Positions 45,310-56,190 of a stretch of DNA of 64,000 nt are shown here, one piece after another. The stretch lies in NCBI GenBank assembly GCA_932521035.1, contig OW051497.1:5704001-5768000 (forward strand), written 5' to 3'. This DNA comes from Oscheius dolichura (Eukaryota > Nematoda > Chromadorea > Rhabditida > Rhabditidae). The stretch's first letter is position 1, and every line of letters begins with the position of its first letter. The position numbers were made by a program, and so were the translations under genes. Under the pieces are notes generated by a model, which saw nothing but the letters and a program-made list of their open reading frames with translations, was not told the DNA's origin and searched no databases.

Positions 45310-46964
45310 ATGCTATGTTCCGAAACCATCAACCAAATTGTTTATATGAATTATTTAAATATTTATTCTCTATTTGTTCCGCGTCTACACCGGTCAACTT
45401 TCGCTTCTCATCAACTACTAAACGAGGGGCTTCCTGACAATTATTTTTGTAATTCCAGACTGTCGTCCTTATCCGAATTAAACGCCTCCTTGGCTCCAGA
45501 GCCCGAGTGCTCCCCAAACGAGTGGTACGACCTCACCCGTTATGCGCTCATTACTTATGTGGGAACACCCATCGCTCTCACCGGAGTTGTTTGCAATCTC
45601 ATCCTACTGGTAATAATTCAGTAAGGAAATGACGAGGAACTTGTTTAGAAACTCTTCTGTAAGAATAAGTCTCTGAAGACCCCGATTCTATACCTACTCG
45701 TCTTGGCAATTTTTGGTAAGCTTCCAGCAAGGCATCTCGTCTATCAAACGCATTCAGATCTGATTATTGACTTACTGTATGTTCCCTTCTTTACGGTGGA
45801 TGCCTTGGCCATCTACTACCAGAACGAGCTCCTCTACCACTTCTGGCATGTGTACGCCATGTTCTTGTTCGGAACAAGCCGACTAGGTGATCTTGGGTCG
45901 AAGCAGGAGAACGTCTTGAGATTTTCAGCTCAGTTCGCGTCAACTTACATCATTCTTTGCGCAACGTTGGAGCGGTTTATCGTCGTCTCCCAAATCCGAT
46001 CTTTGCAGTTCCTTACGACGTGAGTGGTGTTGTCGAAGGAACATATTAAGAGGATTTTCAGAGAGAAAGGAAGAATAATCACCGTGCTTTTTATCCTGTT
46101 GGTTGTTCTCTGTTTACGGCTACCGGCATATTTCGAGTACTCGATTGCATTCAGACCAGACTGCCCGCTGTACATGGTACGATGGTACATAGATGTTATG
46201 GAGGTTTTATTGCAGAGCTATGATTACGTTCCATTCATGGCTGGCTGGGAGCACTATCAACTTTTCAATTTCTACGTGATGACCATTTTGCATATCTTCG
46301 TCCCCTTTGCTCTTCTCCTTATTCTCAATATTTCCATTGTTTGTGTGATGAAGAGAAATCTTCGAAACATTGGGTGGGCATTTACAACATTTGTGGACAT
46401 GCCCAAGGTCGCCGAACTCTTGAGAAAAGGTGGATTGCATACAAACGAGGCGCTTATAAATAGGTTTCAGAGTCCATGTCGTGTTCCCAGAAAAGACGAG
46501 ATGAGCTGAGGTGTGCAACATGGACCACGGTAGCTATTGCAACTACTTATTTGTGTTGCTCGTCGCTCTCCCTCTTCATTTCCGTCTTGGAAAACGTCTT
46601 GCCTGGTAATGCGTTGCTTTTTAACGAGGAGGGCAGCAGGTACCGACACCCCGCAGCCATTGAATATTTCTTTCAGTACTCGATTCTACACCTTAGCTAC
46701 GGATGCCGTCAGTATCCTAGTAGCTGTCAACAGTCTTCTCCGTTTATTCGTCTATTTGCTTTGCAATCCTTCCTTTAGGTGGAAGCTGTCAATAATCCAA
46801 TACCATTACTTTTTAGAAAGCAATTTGTGGATGAATTTCCCCTCTTCAAGAGGTGCTGCTCCTGGGAAAGTAAGCAAAGCAAAGATGTCCGTTACACCCA
46901 AGTGGGCTATCAAAACTTAATGATGTCATGCGGGCCCCATCCTCAGCATCCTGTGATGCTTTAA
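45310..46964 (+). CDS. Rhodopsin-family GPCR (neuropeptide/FMRFamide-receptor-like)
   Basis: Seven-transmembrane receptor. The N-terminal ectodomain includes an N-glycosylation site (NAS), then TM1 YVGTPIALTGVVCNLILLKL, intracellular loop 1 with KNKSLKTPILYLLVLAIFDL leading to TM2, a TM3 region ending LCATLERFIVVSQIRSL (ERF in place of DRY), TM4 GRIITVLFILLVVLCLRLPA, TM5 FYVMTILHIFVPFALLLILN, loop 3 with SQKRRDELRCATWTTVAIAT running into TM6, and TM7 DAVSILVAVNSLLRLFVYLL followed by CNPSFRKQF and CC (possible palmitoylation). This layout, with KTP before TM2 and NSLLR..VYLLCNPSFR in TM7, resembles invertebrate FMRFamide/neuropeptide receptors. Exons joined in phase with introns of 37-55 bases. 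ATG 45310 is the most upstream in-frame start; 45346 is an alternative. Ligand unknown. Confidence 0.82.
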
Positions 46965-47162
46965 ACCCATACACATCCATTGTACAAACCCTTTATATTT
47001 CCCTTTCTACGCGGTAAAGACAATAAAAGTTACAATTCAATGTTGAGTTGCTTGAGTGATTTACGACATGCCGGTTTGTTGGGCGGACAGAAAGCTTTCT
47101 TTATTTTTCGTGCTCCAGGGGTGTTTATTCTAAAATGTAGAGTTATAAATACTTGAATAAAG

Positions 47163-48788
47163 TTACCGGATAGCGTTGGAATGTACATAGCCTTTGTCCT
47201 TCACCAGCCAAAAGTCATCTACCGTCGCTTCGTTCCTGTCAATCGAGATCTGCTCAAATCGAAGATGCGTCGAGTTGGCTACGGTCATGATTGTGTATCC
47301 GTAGTCGTTGTTTCTAAATTTACCTCTTCCGCTTCCTTGTTCTCTGCTCACCTTTCCGCACTCCATCCCCAGGGAGGTCCGAATTCGGCATCAGGAGTGT
47401 GGCAGCCCTGCAAATTTCGTCAAATGAACGCTAAGCGAGTCTACCGCGGATCCCGTGAGAACATAGACAGGGGCCGGGGCGTTATGCAGGAAGTTTTCGC
47501 CAGCCCAGTATTGAAGGTTCGCGACGGGCCAGTTTCTCTCATAGGCGTGTTCATGGCCCCAGAATCCCAAGTCCATTCCATATTGGAGGAAGAGTGGTTC
47601 TAATCCGGGCATATCCAACCAGCCAACCCGTACCTAAACATGGGATACACTCTGGGGACAGGGGAACTCACCAGGCGGTTCTCAAAACTTTTGCACTCTT
47701 CCGAATTTTCGTTGCTGCAATAGAAAGGGCGATGTTGATAAGACACGATCCAGGGAACTTGGCCTCTGTTCTTATTGGCCTTCTGAACAAGTTGTATTCT
47801 GTGTCTAAGGGCGTCGTCCTACGTCTAGGTCATTCTTCAGCCAGTTATATTGAGTGATCACTGGCTCCATGCCGTAGAGGTTGTAGGATCCGTAGTTTTC
47901 TGTGCTGACGCCAACCCAATGAATTGGCCCGAGGTCGAAGCTGGAGCAAGGTAAATGAAACCTTATGCACTAACCTATAGAATTGGTTGTCCTGATAACC
48001 GTTGTCCGGCATCCAGAATCGATTTTGGTAATGTGAAAAGTTCTTGAAGTCGTCTTCGTGGTTTCCGGCTATAACCATGTATGGCATCTGAACACAATAA
48101 TATTTAACTGGTCAAAATACTCACAGTGGAAATCAGAGGCTCCAATTGGTTCATGAAGTTGTCACCGTTCTTCCCAGCATCCGTGTGAAGATCGTATGAG
48201 ATATCGCCTTAATTGACCTCACCATTAGGTGACACATGTGCTACTCACCCACGTGGATAACAAAGTCAAACTTTCCATCCAGCCCGTTTCTAATAATGCT
48301 GGCCGTAGAGTTTCCATGATAGTAACCCAGATCACCAAATACGCAGATCTTATAGGTCTGGGGATTGGCAGGAAGAGTTTTGAAGTTGAAATTCCGGTTA
48401 CCAATTTGGTAATCTGGAAAGTATTCATATTGCAATAGAGTCGCTTACAGTATTGAGTGCTTGGAGACAGTCCGGTCAATATAGCCCTGTGGACGTATCT
48501 CGTGACATCTTGGTCGGTCCAAGCCTGAATTCGGTAAAACAGCCATCGTGCGGAAACATACATAACTTATTCCGGTAGTTGTCGACGCGGAACCTCCTCC
48601 CGTCTTACCATAGAGCACCTTTGAATCCTCTAAACATTTTTAAATGTCAAGGTACAAACCCCTGTACCGTTTGAAAACGTAATCCACGATACTTTCATCA
48701 TTGTCTGATCGCCGTGGAAAGACAGGTGTACCTGCTCGGGGGCAGCCCAGCAGGAGGCCACAACTGCCAGGTATAGCCAAGCGAGCAT
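47163..48788 (-). CDS. Purple acid phosphatase, secreted (ACP7-like)
   Basis: Dinuclear metallophosphatase. Starts [20 protein letters not shown] (signal peptide), followed by an N-terminal fibronectin-like part ([37 protein letters not shown]). The five metal-binding blocks of purple acid phosphatases are visible in order: [11 protein letters not shown] (GDxG), the DISYD region after VIHVG (GDxxY), [10 protein letters not shown] (GNHE), [10 protein letters not shown], and [15 protein letters not shown] (GHxH). A final stretch gives [20 protein letters not shown] and [20 protein letters not shown]. About ten exons. The motif set is complete, so the enzyme should be active. Its stop lies about 200 bases beyond the convergent GPCR gene's end. 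Confidence 0.92.
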
Positions 48789-49098
48789 ATGTTCTGTGGT
48801 TACTGTAAAGGAAGAGTGTAAATATTTATTCAGGAGTCATTTAAAAGGTTAAATCGAGGAAAATGGTCGTTTGAGCGTTTGCATGTGGCAGACTATGTCT
48901 TATCTGAGTTAAGCAGATTATTTTTCGGCTCAAAAGAACAATTGAGAAGGAGTCACCAAAGGTGACTTAGACCATGAACTATGGAATCAAAATCAAGTGG
49001 AATTTACAGAACTAAAATATCGCAATATGTTCGAAGTCAAGAACGGGAAGGCATCGGTACGGTTGACATTAGGAAAATGGCACGGAATGGGTGGGCTC
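48789..49098. other. Intergenic between phosphatase and SIX gene
   Basis: Both flanking genes are on the minus strand; this holds the SIX 3' UTR and the phosphatase upstream region. No structure seen. Confidence 0.3.
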
Positions 49099-50087
49099 TC
49101 ACCCAATCCTGTTAATAGAGATCGGCTGCATAAGGGTCATTCCCGCCAAACTATCCCGAGTTAGGCCTCGGTAGACAGGGGGCTGGAGAGTCAGTGCGGG
49201 ACGGACAAATTGCCCCTCACGAGAAGTCTTGTCACGCTGTCGACGATTCTTAAACCAGTTGGAAATCTAAATCATGTGTTTGTTGCTCTGCCGCAGCCTA
49301 CCTGTATCAGCTCCAAACCGGTCTCCCTGGCGATCAACTTCTTTTCTTCCTGGTTTGGATATGGATTAATTTTGTAGAAATCTCGTAATCTCTAAAATTC
49401 TCGATTACCGGAATGCGTTATTAACTTTCCTTTCTACTATTCTCCTTAAAAGAGTAGATCGTTTCTTGGCCATCCCAGATGGTGGTAGGTGGAGGGTACT
49501 TCCTTCGAAGCCGATACTTCTCAACGGGTCCCAAGTCCTTTCCTCGTTTGATCTCATTCTAAACAGCTGTCAGCAACTGATCGGGACCAACTTCTTTGTA
49601 TCTCCCTGCCCACCATAATTCCTGCAACTCTTTAAAATTGCTCTCCTCAAACTGCGAGTTTTTTATGACCTCGAACAACGCTTCAAAATTCTGAGCTGAC
49701 AAGAGAGCGTAGCAATATCCTAAATTGAAATTATCAGGCGGTACATTTAAAACATTCAGACGACTCACCTACGAGAACTGACTGGGAGGCATATTGAGGA
49801 GCAAGGAAGGGAGCGGTACTGTTTTCAGTGAAAAGCTTTTGGAGAGAGACACCGTCTTTAGCCTGGTAGAGGGCCGTGACGATGACATCTACCTAAAGAA
49901 GAAGAGATGAAATAAGACCACAAGAGGAAAACGAGAAGAAACACACCTCTTCTCTTGTGAAATTCGACATCATTTGTAATCGGAGAAATCCGCCAGGGGT
50001 GCTGATGTCCAAACTACAGGGATGAGCAGGGGCGGGATTGGGGCTCTCGGCATTTTTACCGTAAGCGTCCATCTGCGCCTCATGCAT
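49099..50087 (-). CDS. SIX-class homeobox transcription factor (SIX4/5, unc-39-like)
   Basis: DNA-binding developmental regulator. From ATG 50087: [20 protein letters not shown], then the SIX domain ([60 protein letters not shown]) and the homeodomain [74 protein letters not shown] at the homeodomain start and the block around TIWDGQE point to the SIX4/5 (unc-39) group rather than SIX1/2 or SIX3/6. The tail after the homeodomain is short (~38 residues). One intron inside the homeodomain (ends 49430) has donor GAAAGT instead of GTAAGT; all other junctions are canonical. Additional 5' exons probably exist upstream (50160-51100). Confidence 0.85.
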
Positions 50088-50159
50088 AATTGGGATGAGC
50101 GTCGAATGTCAAAACGTTATTTGAAACGCTGTGCTGTAGTCAACTTAATGAGACACTGA

Positions 50160-51100
50160 TTGCGTATACGGGGGCGGAGACAATTTTGCCAAGACCTGCC
50201 GATGGTATTTTCGCTTCCTGCTGAGAGGTAAGGCGAGAAGTGTATGGTGCTTCTGGGAAGATTATGAACTCTTCAAGGGTCTATGAGGTTAGGGTGATCA
50301 GATTAGGCGCCAGTGCAACAGATGTAACTGTGCGCGGGCTCCCACCACACTTGCTCGTTGAAGGAACGATAGTAGCCATTTGTGGATCACGATTCAGAGC
50401 TGCCGAATCGCGCATTTCGGTCAAGGTTCTCATTATTCAAGTCGATTGTTGACCAATAGCTGAATAGCTGATATTTGACACATCAGCAAGTGCCAGCAGT
50501 TCAGGTTGAAAGACTGGGTCAATACTTATGGGAAAGTTCGCGAATGATTTTGAGACCTCCACCGTTCAAAAATTTGAGAGCTGTCGAGATCAACTTACTG
50601 TAACAAATTAGCACCTAGTCATTGTGATGGCAGCTGCAGTGTCCATGTCCTGATCCTTATCGGCTAATTTGTAACTCCTGTAATTGCCGTTAAGTGACCG
50701 TCCCCCAACGGGAGTTTGCTGCTGTTGCATCTGTCGTTTTATTTCCTCTAAACATTGGCTACCTTACATATAAGTCATTGTTTGTAGAGAGGAGTTTGTC
50801 GGCAGCCGTTCACACAAAAGAGCCATTAATGTAATCCTTTAATAATTGCAGAAATTCTTTTACTAATGGCTCAAGCCGCAAAAGGTTGTCAGGGCTTAGC
50901 GAGTCGGCTGGCCAGCGGGGGAGCAAGCGAGTTGTTCGCCGAGGTGTCAAGTGCTGGTTAGCCGAGAGAGACGCGTGCAATATTTGGTGCTAACCATAAC
51001 AGGCTAGAATTAACCAACAGGAGTTTCTCTCAGGTGGTAGCACCTTGGGGAAATCTTGAAATTACCCTTCTTGACCGTCACGTATGGCAACAGTCGCTTC
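50160..51100 (-). CDS. Possible upstream exons of the SIX gene (fragments)
   Basis: Three minus-strand segments chain in phase: near 51044-51100 FGGYRNPDKLKRLLPYVTVK plus K, then a ~300-base intron to 50610-50755 (EEIKRQMQQQQTPVGGRSLN, KLADKDQDMDTAAAITMT), then after a ~380-base intron 50160-50223 (SRKRKYHRQVLAKLSPPPYT plus QS). The Gln run and the RKRKYHR basic cluster suit a transcription factor, and the direction leads into the SIX exon at 50087. The final link (to AQMDAYGKN) needs a poor acceptor, and no start codon was found, so these could also belong to a separate gene. Confidence 0.35.
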
Positions 51101-51225
51101 AGCTTATCCGGATTACGGTAACCGCCAAAGGGTTGCGCATTCCGCAATTACCAGAGAGGAGCTCTTCATCATAATGGTTTTATTGGGCCACGAGGTACAG
51201 ACAAGTGGAGAGGTGAGACAACGAA

Positions 51226-52398
51226 TTAGTGTTGGAACGCTAAGCAGAAGATATCATCTATGTTCAGCTCGCAATACAAGTCACTGTTCACTGTGAAGAT
51301 GAAAGGTTTCTCTGCGCATATCACATCAAAGTTGTAGCCAAAGACTTCTTTCGCTGTTGTGGAAATACTCATCCGTGCCTCACTTGTAGTGGAAGCTTGA
51401 CTTATGCACTGAATTAGATTATGCAGATGGGTGGCATGTGATCACACCTTGAGGATTATGCGGCGCAGCTGCTCATTTACACATTTACTGTCTTTACTCC
51501 TTTTCTGTGGTTTTCTTCGGAATCCAGAATTAGCCAAAATCTGGAAAGCATGTTTGCTCTGCAACAAGATTAGGATCACCTCATAATCATCAGCATCAGC
51601 TTTTGATTTGAAAGTTAGCGCCGGTTTCGTAGAGCCACGTGATCGAGGCGGAGCTGGAGGCTGATAACTCTCTACAAACCACAAAACCCATTGGTTTATG
51701 TTTTGACCTTACCGAACCTTGGTGCGGCTGGTTTTTCTATTGAGATCGGAACTGGTTCATTCGAGAAACCTGTAAATATGACGCGTAGGAAATACCTGAC
51801 TTACCGGAGGCCGGAACTCTTTCTTGAGACGTCGAGACTATCTGTGGTGAAGAAATAGTTTGAGGTTGCGCCCCTGTTGAGAATGCCGAGTATGTGTCAG
51901 GTGATGGGGGTGGTGGAACTGGAGCAGCCAGAGGAATTGAAGCCGCCGCCAGTGGTGGGGGTGGAGGAGGAGGCGAGGCGTAGTTGGAACCAAATTGCAC
52001 TGGAGGAATTGATTGAAGAACAGGAGGAGCTGCCTTAAATTAGATTAATACCATATTTGCACAGGCTTACATAGCATGGCTTTGGTGGTGCTGGAGCAGC
52101 ACAATCACAGGTTGGAGGGGGTGCCGGCGGCTGGCAACAGTTGCACCCACAGCCTAAAACGAACTTTGCTCGAAATCGCAAGAAAGATCATTCTAATACA
52201 GGTTTTTTTTTCATGTGGGACAGCAGTTCTTTCTTTTAAAGTGCAAGATCATTTATAATCGACCATTCAATGAAACCGATAATCTCTCAACGAAAGAGTA
52301 AGATCACCTCCGCCACCTCCGCCAAAGAATATTGCCGAGCTTTTAGCAACCAGGAAGAGGAAGAGGAAGAGGAAGAGAAGACTTCCCGAAGGTGGCAT
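51226..52398 (-). CDS. Ground-like (Grl) hedgehog-related secreted protein, Pro-rich
   Basis: Second Grl gene of the window. Starts MPPSGSLLFLFLFLFLVAKS, a signal peptide whose core is four tandem copies of a CTCTTC-like hexamer, then IFFGGGGG and a cysteine cluster CGCNCCQPPAPPPTCDCAAP. A long Pro/Ala/Ser-rich region follows (YASPPPPPPPLAAASIPLAA, VPPPPSPDTYSAFSTGAQPQ). The C-terminal ground-like domain reads SKADADDYEILANSGFRRKP, SKCVNEQLRRIILK, ISQASTTSEARMSISTTAKE, VFGYNFDVICAEKPFIFTVN, SDLYCELNIDDIFCLAFQH. The four conserved cysteines are present. It differs from the Grl at 36043 in having Pro-rich rather than Gly/Tyr-rich low complexity, so the two are not a recent duplicate pair. Introns 35-45 bases. 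Confidence 0.85.
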
Positions 52399-52606
52399 GA
52401 AGTACAGTGAGTCTAGCCGAAGGGCGCAATTATCCAGCCACCTTGAGAAAAAGTGCCTCTACTCCGGGAACAAGCCGAGTCAGTGAGACATATTTATTAG
52501 TAAATATCGGCCCATAACAGAGACCAGAATATAGAGATCAATAGATACAGTGGGAATGACAGTAACCCGGATAAAGAGACATTCAAAGTTAGTCCTATGG
52601 TGATTA

Positions 52607-53676
52607 TCAGACGTACTTCTTCCTCAGTTCGTTTTTGGACAAGGCTTCATCATCATCATTAGGAAGATAGCGCGCATAATCCGATTCGAAGTAGGTCGTG
52701 CTTTCTTGTGGTCCTTTGGCCTGGAAATTAAGGATCTTTTAGCATTCTTGCACTTATGCGTCAACTAAAGAACTAGTTCCCGCAGTGGCGACCAGACAAA
52801 TCAGGCCGGAAGCTTACCTGACACTCGTAGAGAACATTGATACGGCGGATGTCTTCGGGGCTGAAGTAGCTTCGAGAAAGGACTGTCACTCCGTTGAAGT
52901 TGTAGTGCATAATGGAGGTGATGTCGTATCGTCCCATGTAGTACGTGGTACTGAAACGGTTGCTCGGTCACGGAACCATGATAAGACGAACGCTCTCGGA
53001 TAAATCTTGTAGTTGTAGTGTCCTGAATGGACTCCAATGCGAGGGTCACGATCGTCTCGTTGATGCTCATGGTAGAATCCCAAGATGTGCATCAACTCGT
53101 GCATTACTGTTCCTCGACCGTTGTAGCGGAGACACGAAGGGTCCAACTTCATTCTGAATTAACCGTTAGATGAGGGAGAGTGCGTACAGGTTACCTGGTC
53201 TCGATGTTTCCTTCTCGGGTTCGGAACATGCTCACGACTTGTCTTCCAATATAAGAAAAGCATCGCTCCAAGTTGTAATACTTGTGCACTTGAAGATAGT
53301 ATTTGTCCCTTGGTCTCCTAGGACGGAACCGTATGCAAGACACTTTGTGGAATTCAGCCATAGCAGATAGAATAATAGCTCGTTCTCTAGTATTGTAGTG
53401 AGGAGCGATGTCATAGGGAACAACTCCTCCGGGCCAGAGACTGAAAACATGTGTGTAAAAACGAAGTAGTTGACGGATCAGAAAAGAGTTAAAGAAAGCT
53501 CACTTGTAAGCCCATCTACTGGGATGGACTGCGAGTCTTTTACTCCTCTGATGACCATCAAGTGTTGGGAAATCAGATGAAGCTGATAGCATAGCTAGAT
53601 TCTAAATGGTCAAGTTAAGATGAGAGCGGGGTGGCCTACTCACAGCAAGAAAGGCAAGAGAAAGTCGTAGATACAT
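52607..53676 (-). CDS. Astacin-family zinc metalloprotease (NAS-like)
   Basis: Secreted protease of the M12A family. Starts [12 protein letters not shown] with a short signal; the pro-region ([20 protein letters not shown]) carries a dibasic/furin site RSKR before the mature start [20 protein letters not shown]. The zinc site [19 protein letters not shown] is the full HExxHxxGxxHE motif, and the Met-turn SIMHYNF lies in [20 protein letters not shown]. The catalytic domain ends [13 protein letters not shown] and is followed only by a short acidic tail ([20 protein letters not shown]); no EGF, CUB or ShK domain. Seven exons; the intron after KIYPRA has a GTTCGT donor, required by frame. Typical roles are cuticle collagen processing, moulting or digestion; which one is not deducible. 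Confidence 0.92.
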
Positions 53677-55096
53677 AACTTGACACCTAGACAGAATAGG
53701 TTCCTAAGAAGGGCCAAGCGAGGCGCTGACCGTCTCCAGCGGGGGCTGACCAGCCTTATATAGGGGGCGAGATCAGGCGGAGCAGCGGAAACAGAGACAT
53801 TACAAAAGTGCATCTTTGGACACGAGGTCATAGGTGCTGGGCGGATCACGCCGTTCAAAGGGGTCTCCTCCTCCTCCTTCTGTCTCCTTCCTGGTTAACA
53901 ATAAACCAGTACAAAAATAGAGTGGGCGTGCTTTTAAAAATCGTAGGTGTCCGTTCCGAATTCGCTAAGTGTTTATATGGTGGGCGATTCGACCTCGATT
54001 CCCTTTCGCCAGACGGTTCGGTGTCATGGATTCAAGAGGGTCAGAAGTATTTCCAGCAAGTGACAGTAGTCAGCCTAGAAACTACCGGCACGAGAAGTCA
54101 CGGAAAGTTCCGCTTCACACGTTTGCAACCTTTAGTCTGAAATGGAAGTCGTTATTCTGCAAGGGATGAGAGGTTTGACGTATGCCAATTGACTCCGTCT
54201 ACGTCATAAACAGTTCAACATCATACACTGAAGAGTCTTCCTCTTCCCTGTCTCGATGGGGTCAAAATGAATTTTTCGTTTTTGCACTTTGTTCGAAAGT
54301 GCCTCCGACTAAAATTCAGGTAGCTTGTACGGGGTGATAGTTTTATGGGGCATCTTCCGATTTTGGCGCCAAAGGAACTGATCAGTGAAACCCATTATTC
54401 TCTGATGGGGTAATGTATTCTGTAGCTGGTTTTCAGGAAAAGATCAAAAGCTCTCGAGGTGGTTCTCTAATTGAGTTCGCTACCTGTTTCAAAAACGGAT
54501 GAGAAAGCGACAATCTGGTTTCGCTGGTTTCTCTGAAGAAACCAGCTAAAAGGACACATCATTTTTGAAACGCCTTAGGCCGTGACCCACTTGAAATCGG
54601 GTAATTCACTAATGAAATAATCCTCAACTGGAAGTGTTCTTTGCTGCAGACTAACCTTGAAAAAAAACACTGGAATCGGAAAATACTGTTGCGGTCCATT
54701 GGCGGGGATGACATTAATACAAAGGGCAACAAATTCCGTGTCTGAGGTGATTCACCGAATTCAAAAAAGCGGAAGAAACTGACGAAGATATGACCTCTAC
54801 AAAGGGTATTGGAACGAACGAGGATCCATATTGTTCTTTGAGAGATCGTCTTATAACAAATTTGGTATGGTTCCTCATCTCAGATTTAAAAAAAGACAGC
54901 TGTTTTGAATGTCTTTCCACTTACATCCTCAGTTTCCCTCTATTTACAATTGCCCGTCGTTTACACTCCCGAGTCAGATTCAGCGTTTCATCCTCTCATT
55001 TTCGAAATCCTCAAAGATGAGCGTTGCCTTGATAGATCTTAATAAAAATGCTTGTTGTTTATTAATAATTTTTGCTTTCAGAAGCAGCTCAAAACA
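53677..55096. other. Intergenic, 1.4 kb
   Basis: Between the astacin start (-) and an unrecognised gene (+), so it should contain two promoters. No exon or repeat supported. A TTTGCTTTCAG acceptor ends at about 55081, just before the next gene's ATG. Confidence 0.3.
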
Positions 55097-55817
55097 ATGA
55101 CTCGTGGTGAAATCGGTCAAGATATGGGTGAGTACCGTCCACAGTATCCACCCACGCAGTTTATTTTAAAACTGAATTAACTTATTTAGGAGATGAAGCC
55201 AGCGTTCCCAACTATGCTTCATTCGACGCAGGTGTTCTCGACGGACTCCACAGTCTCGAGCACCACTTCAACATGATTATTCCTCATTTCTACAATCTGA
55301 TCGATGTATGCTTTTGTTATTTCGATGGCATCTCGAACAATCTATACAAGTACATTTATTTCAGCAGCTCGATATATTAGAAGAAAAAGCCAAAATTATT
55401 TTGGAAGAGAGCTTGAAGATGCGCGAGAGCCTCGACAAGAAGTCACCAAAGAAGACGAGGAGCCGGGTTGTCTATAACCCCAAGGGTGTCTGTAGGCAGG
55501 GTTTCAAGGCGCACAACATTTCAGTAAGTCGTTTTCATAAAATACAAATAAAATCCTCCAAGATTCACATTTCTGCACCTATGAAGGTGGTTATCATCGG
55601 TTCCCAGCAGCGCAAGAGGCATCAAATGTACGTAGGCTTATACTCTCCATTGTGCTTTAACCATAGTGACAATATAAGGTTATTTTACAGGTTCAAGAAA
55701 GAGAAACGCGCGTGTTGGTTTGATGAACATCCTGAAGACACGAGAGGCGCTGCCAAGATCGAGGAGTCCTTCATGTTTGAAACAGTCGGTTCACCACCGC
55801 TTCCCGAACGAGTATGA
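55097..55817 (+). CDS. Unrecognised protein with N-terminal helical region
   Basis: ATG 55097 follows a TTTGCTTTCAG acceptor by 15 bases. Exons give MTRGEIGQDMGDEASVPNYA, FDAGVLDGLHSLEHHFNMII, PHFYNLIDQLDILEEKAKII, LEESLKMRESLDKKSPKKTR, a basic RVVYNPKGVCRQGFKAHNIS, then VVIIGSQQRKRHQMFKKEKR and a C-terminus CWFDEHPEDTRGAAKIEESF ending PLPERV. The middle is probably helical or coiled-coil and the C-terminal half strongly basic. Whether the segments at ~55523-55585 and ~55628-55690 are introns or coding is unsure, since the frame stays open through both; they are treated as introns because they begin GTAAGT and GTACGT and end in AG. No signal peptide or membrane helix. Family unknown. Confidence 0.55.
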
Positions 55818-56190
55818 AGACTAACTTATAACTAGATTGTCCGTACATCTTTAGTTTGATATGCTTGAGCTCGGCTCCCATTGACACCAGCAGTCGTTAT
55901 TTGTCACGCAGCTTCCTATTCTGATCTCCGGTTTGATTCCAAATCATTAACACGCAACATACATCTTTCGCTGTCTTTTATAATAACCCGTGTGGTGCAT
56001 CTTTGTGTTCTATGTCAACTTTCGTGTTGTGCATACTTTCCTGTGTATTATGTTTCTTTGATGAATAATCTGTATTTTTTCATTTCTATTGACTTGGTCA
56101 AGGTTTTATCTTTACAACAGGAAAACAATAACAACGAATCCTACAAACAAAACTTCTAATTGACGAATAAACCCGAAGTAGCCGAAGAAG

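Noticed and set aside
55881-56159. 92-codon hydrophobic plus-strand frame after the 55 kb gene
   Set aside because: AT-rich 3' UTR sequence; hydrophobic codons follow from T-richness; no splice or start context.
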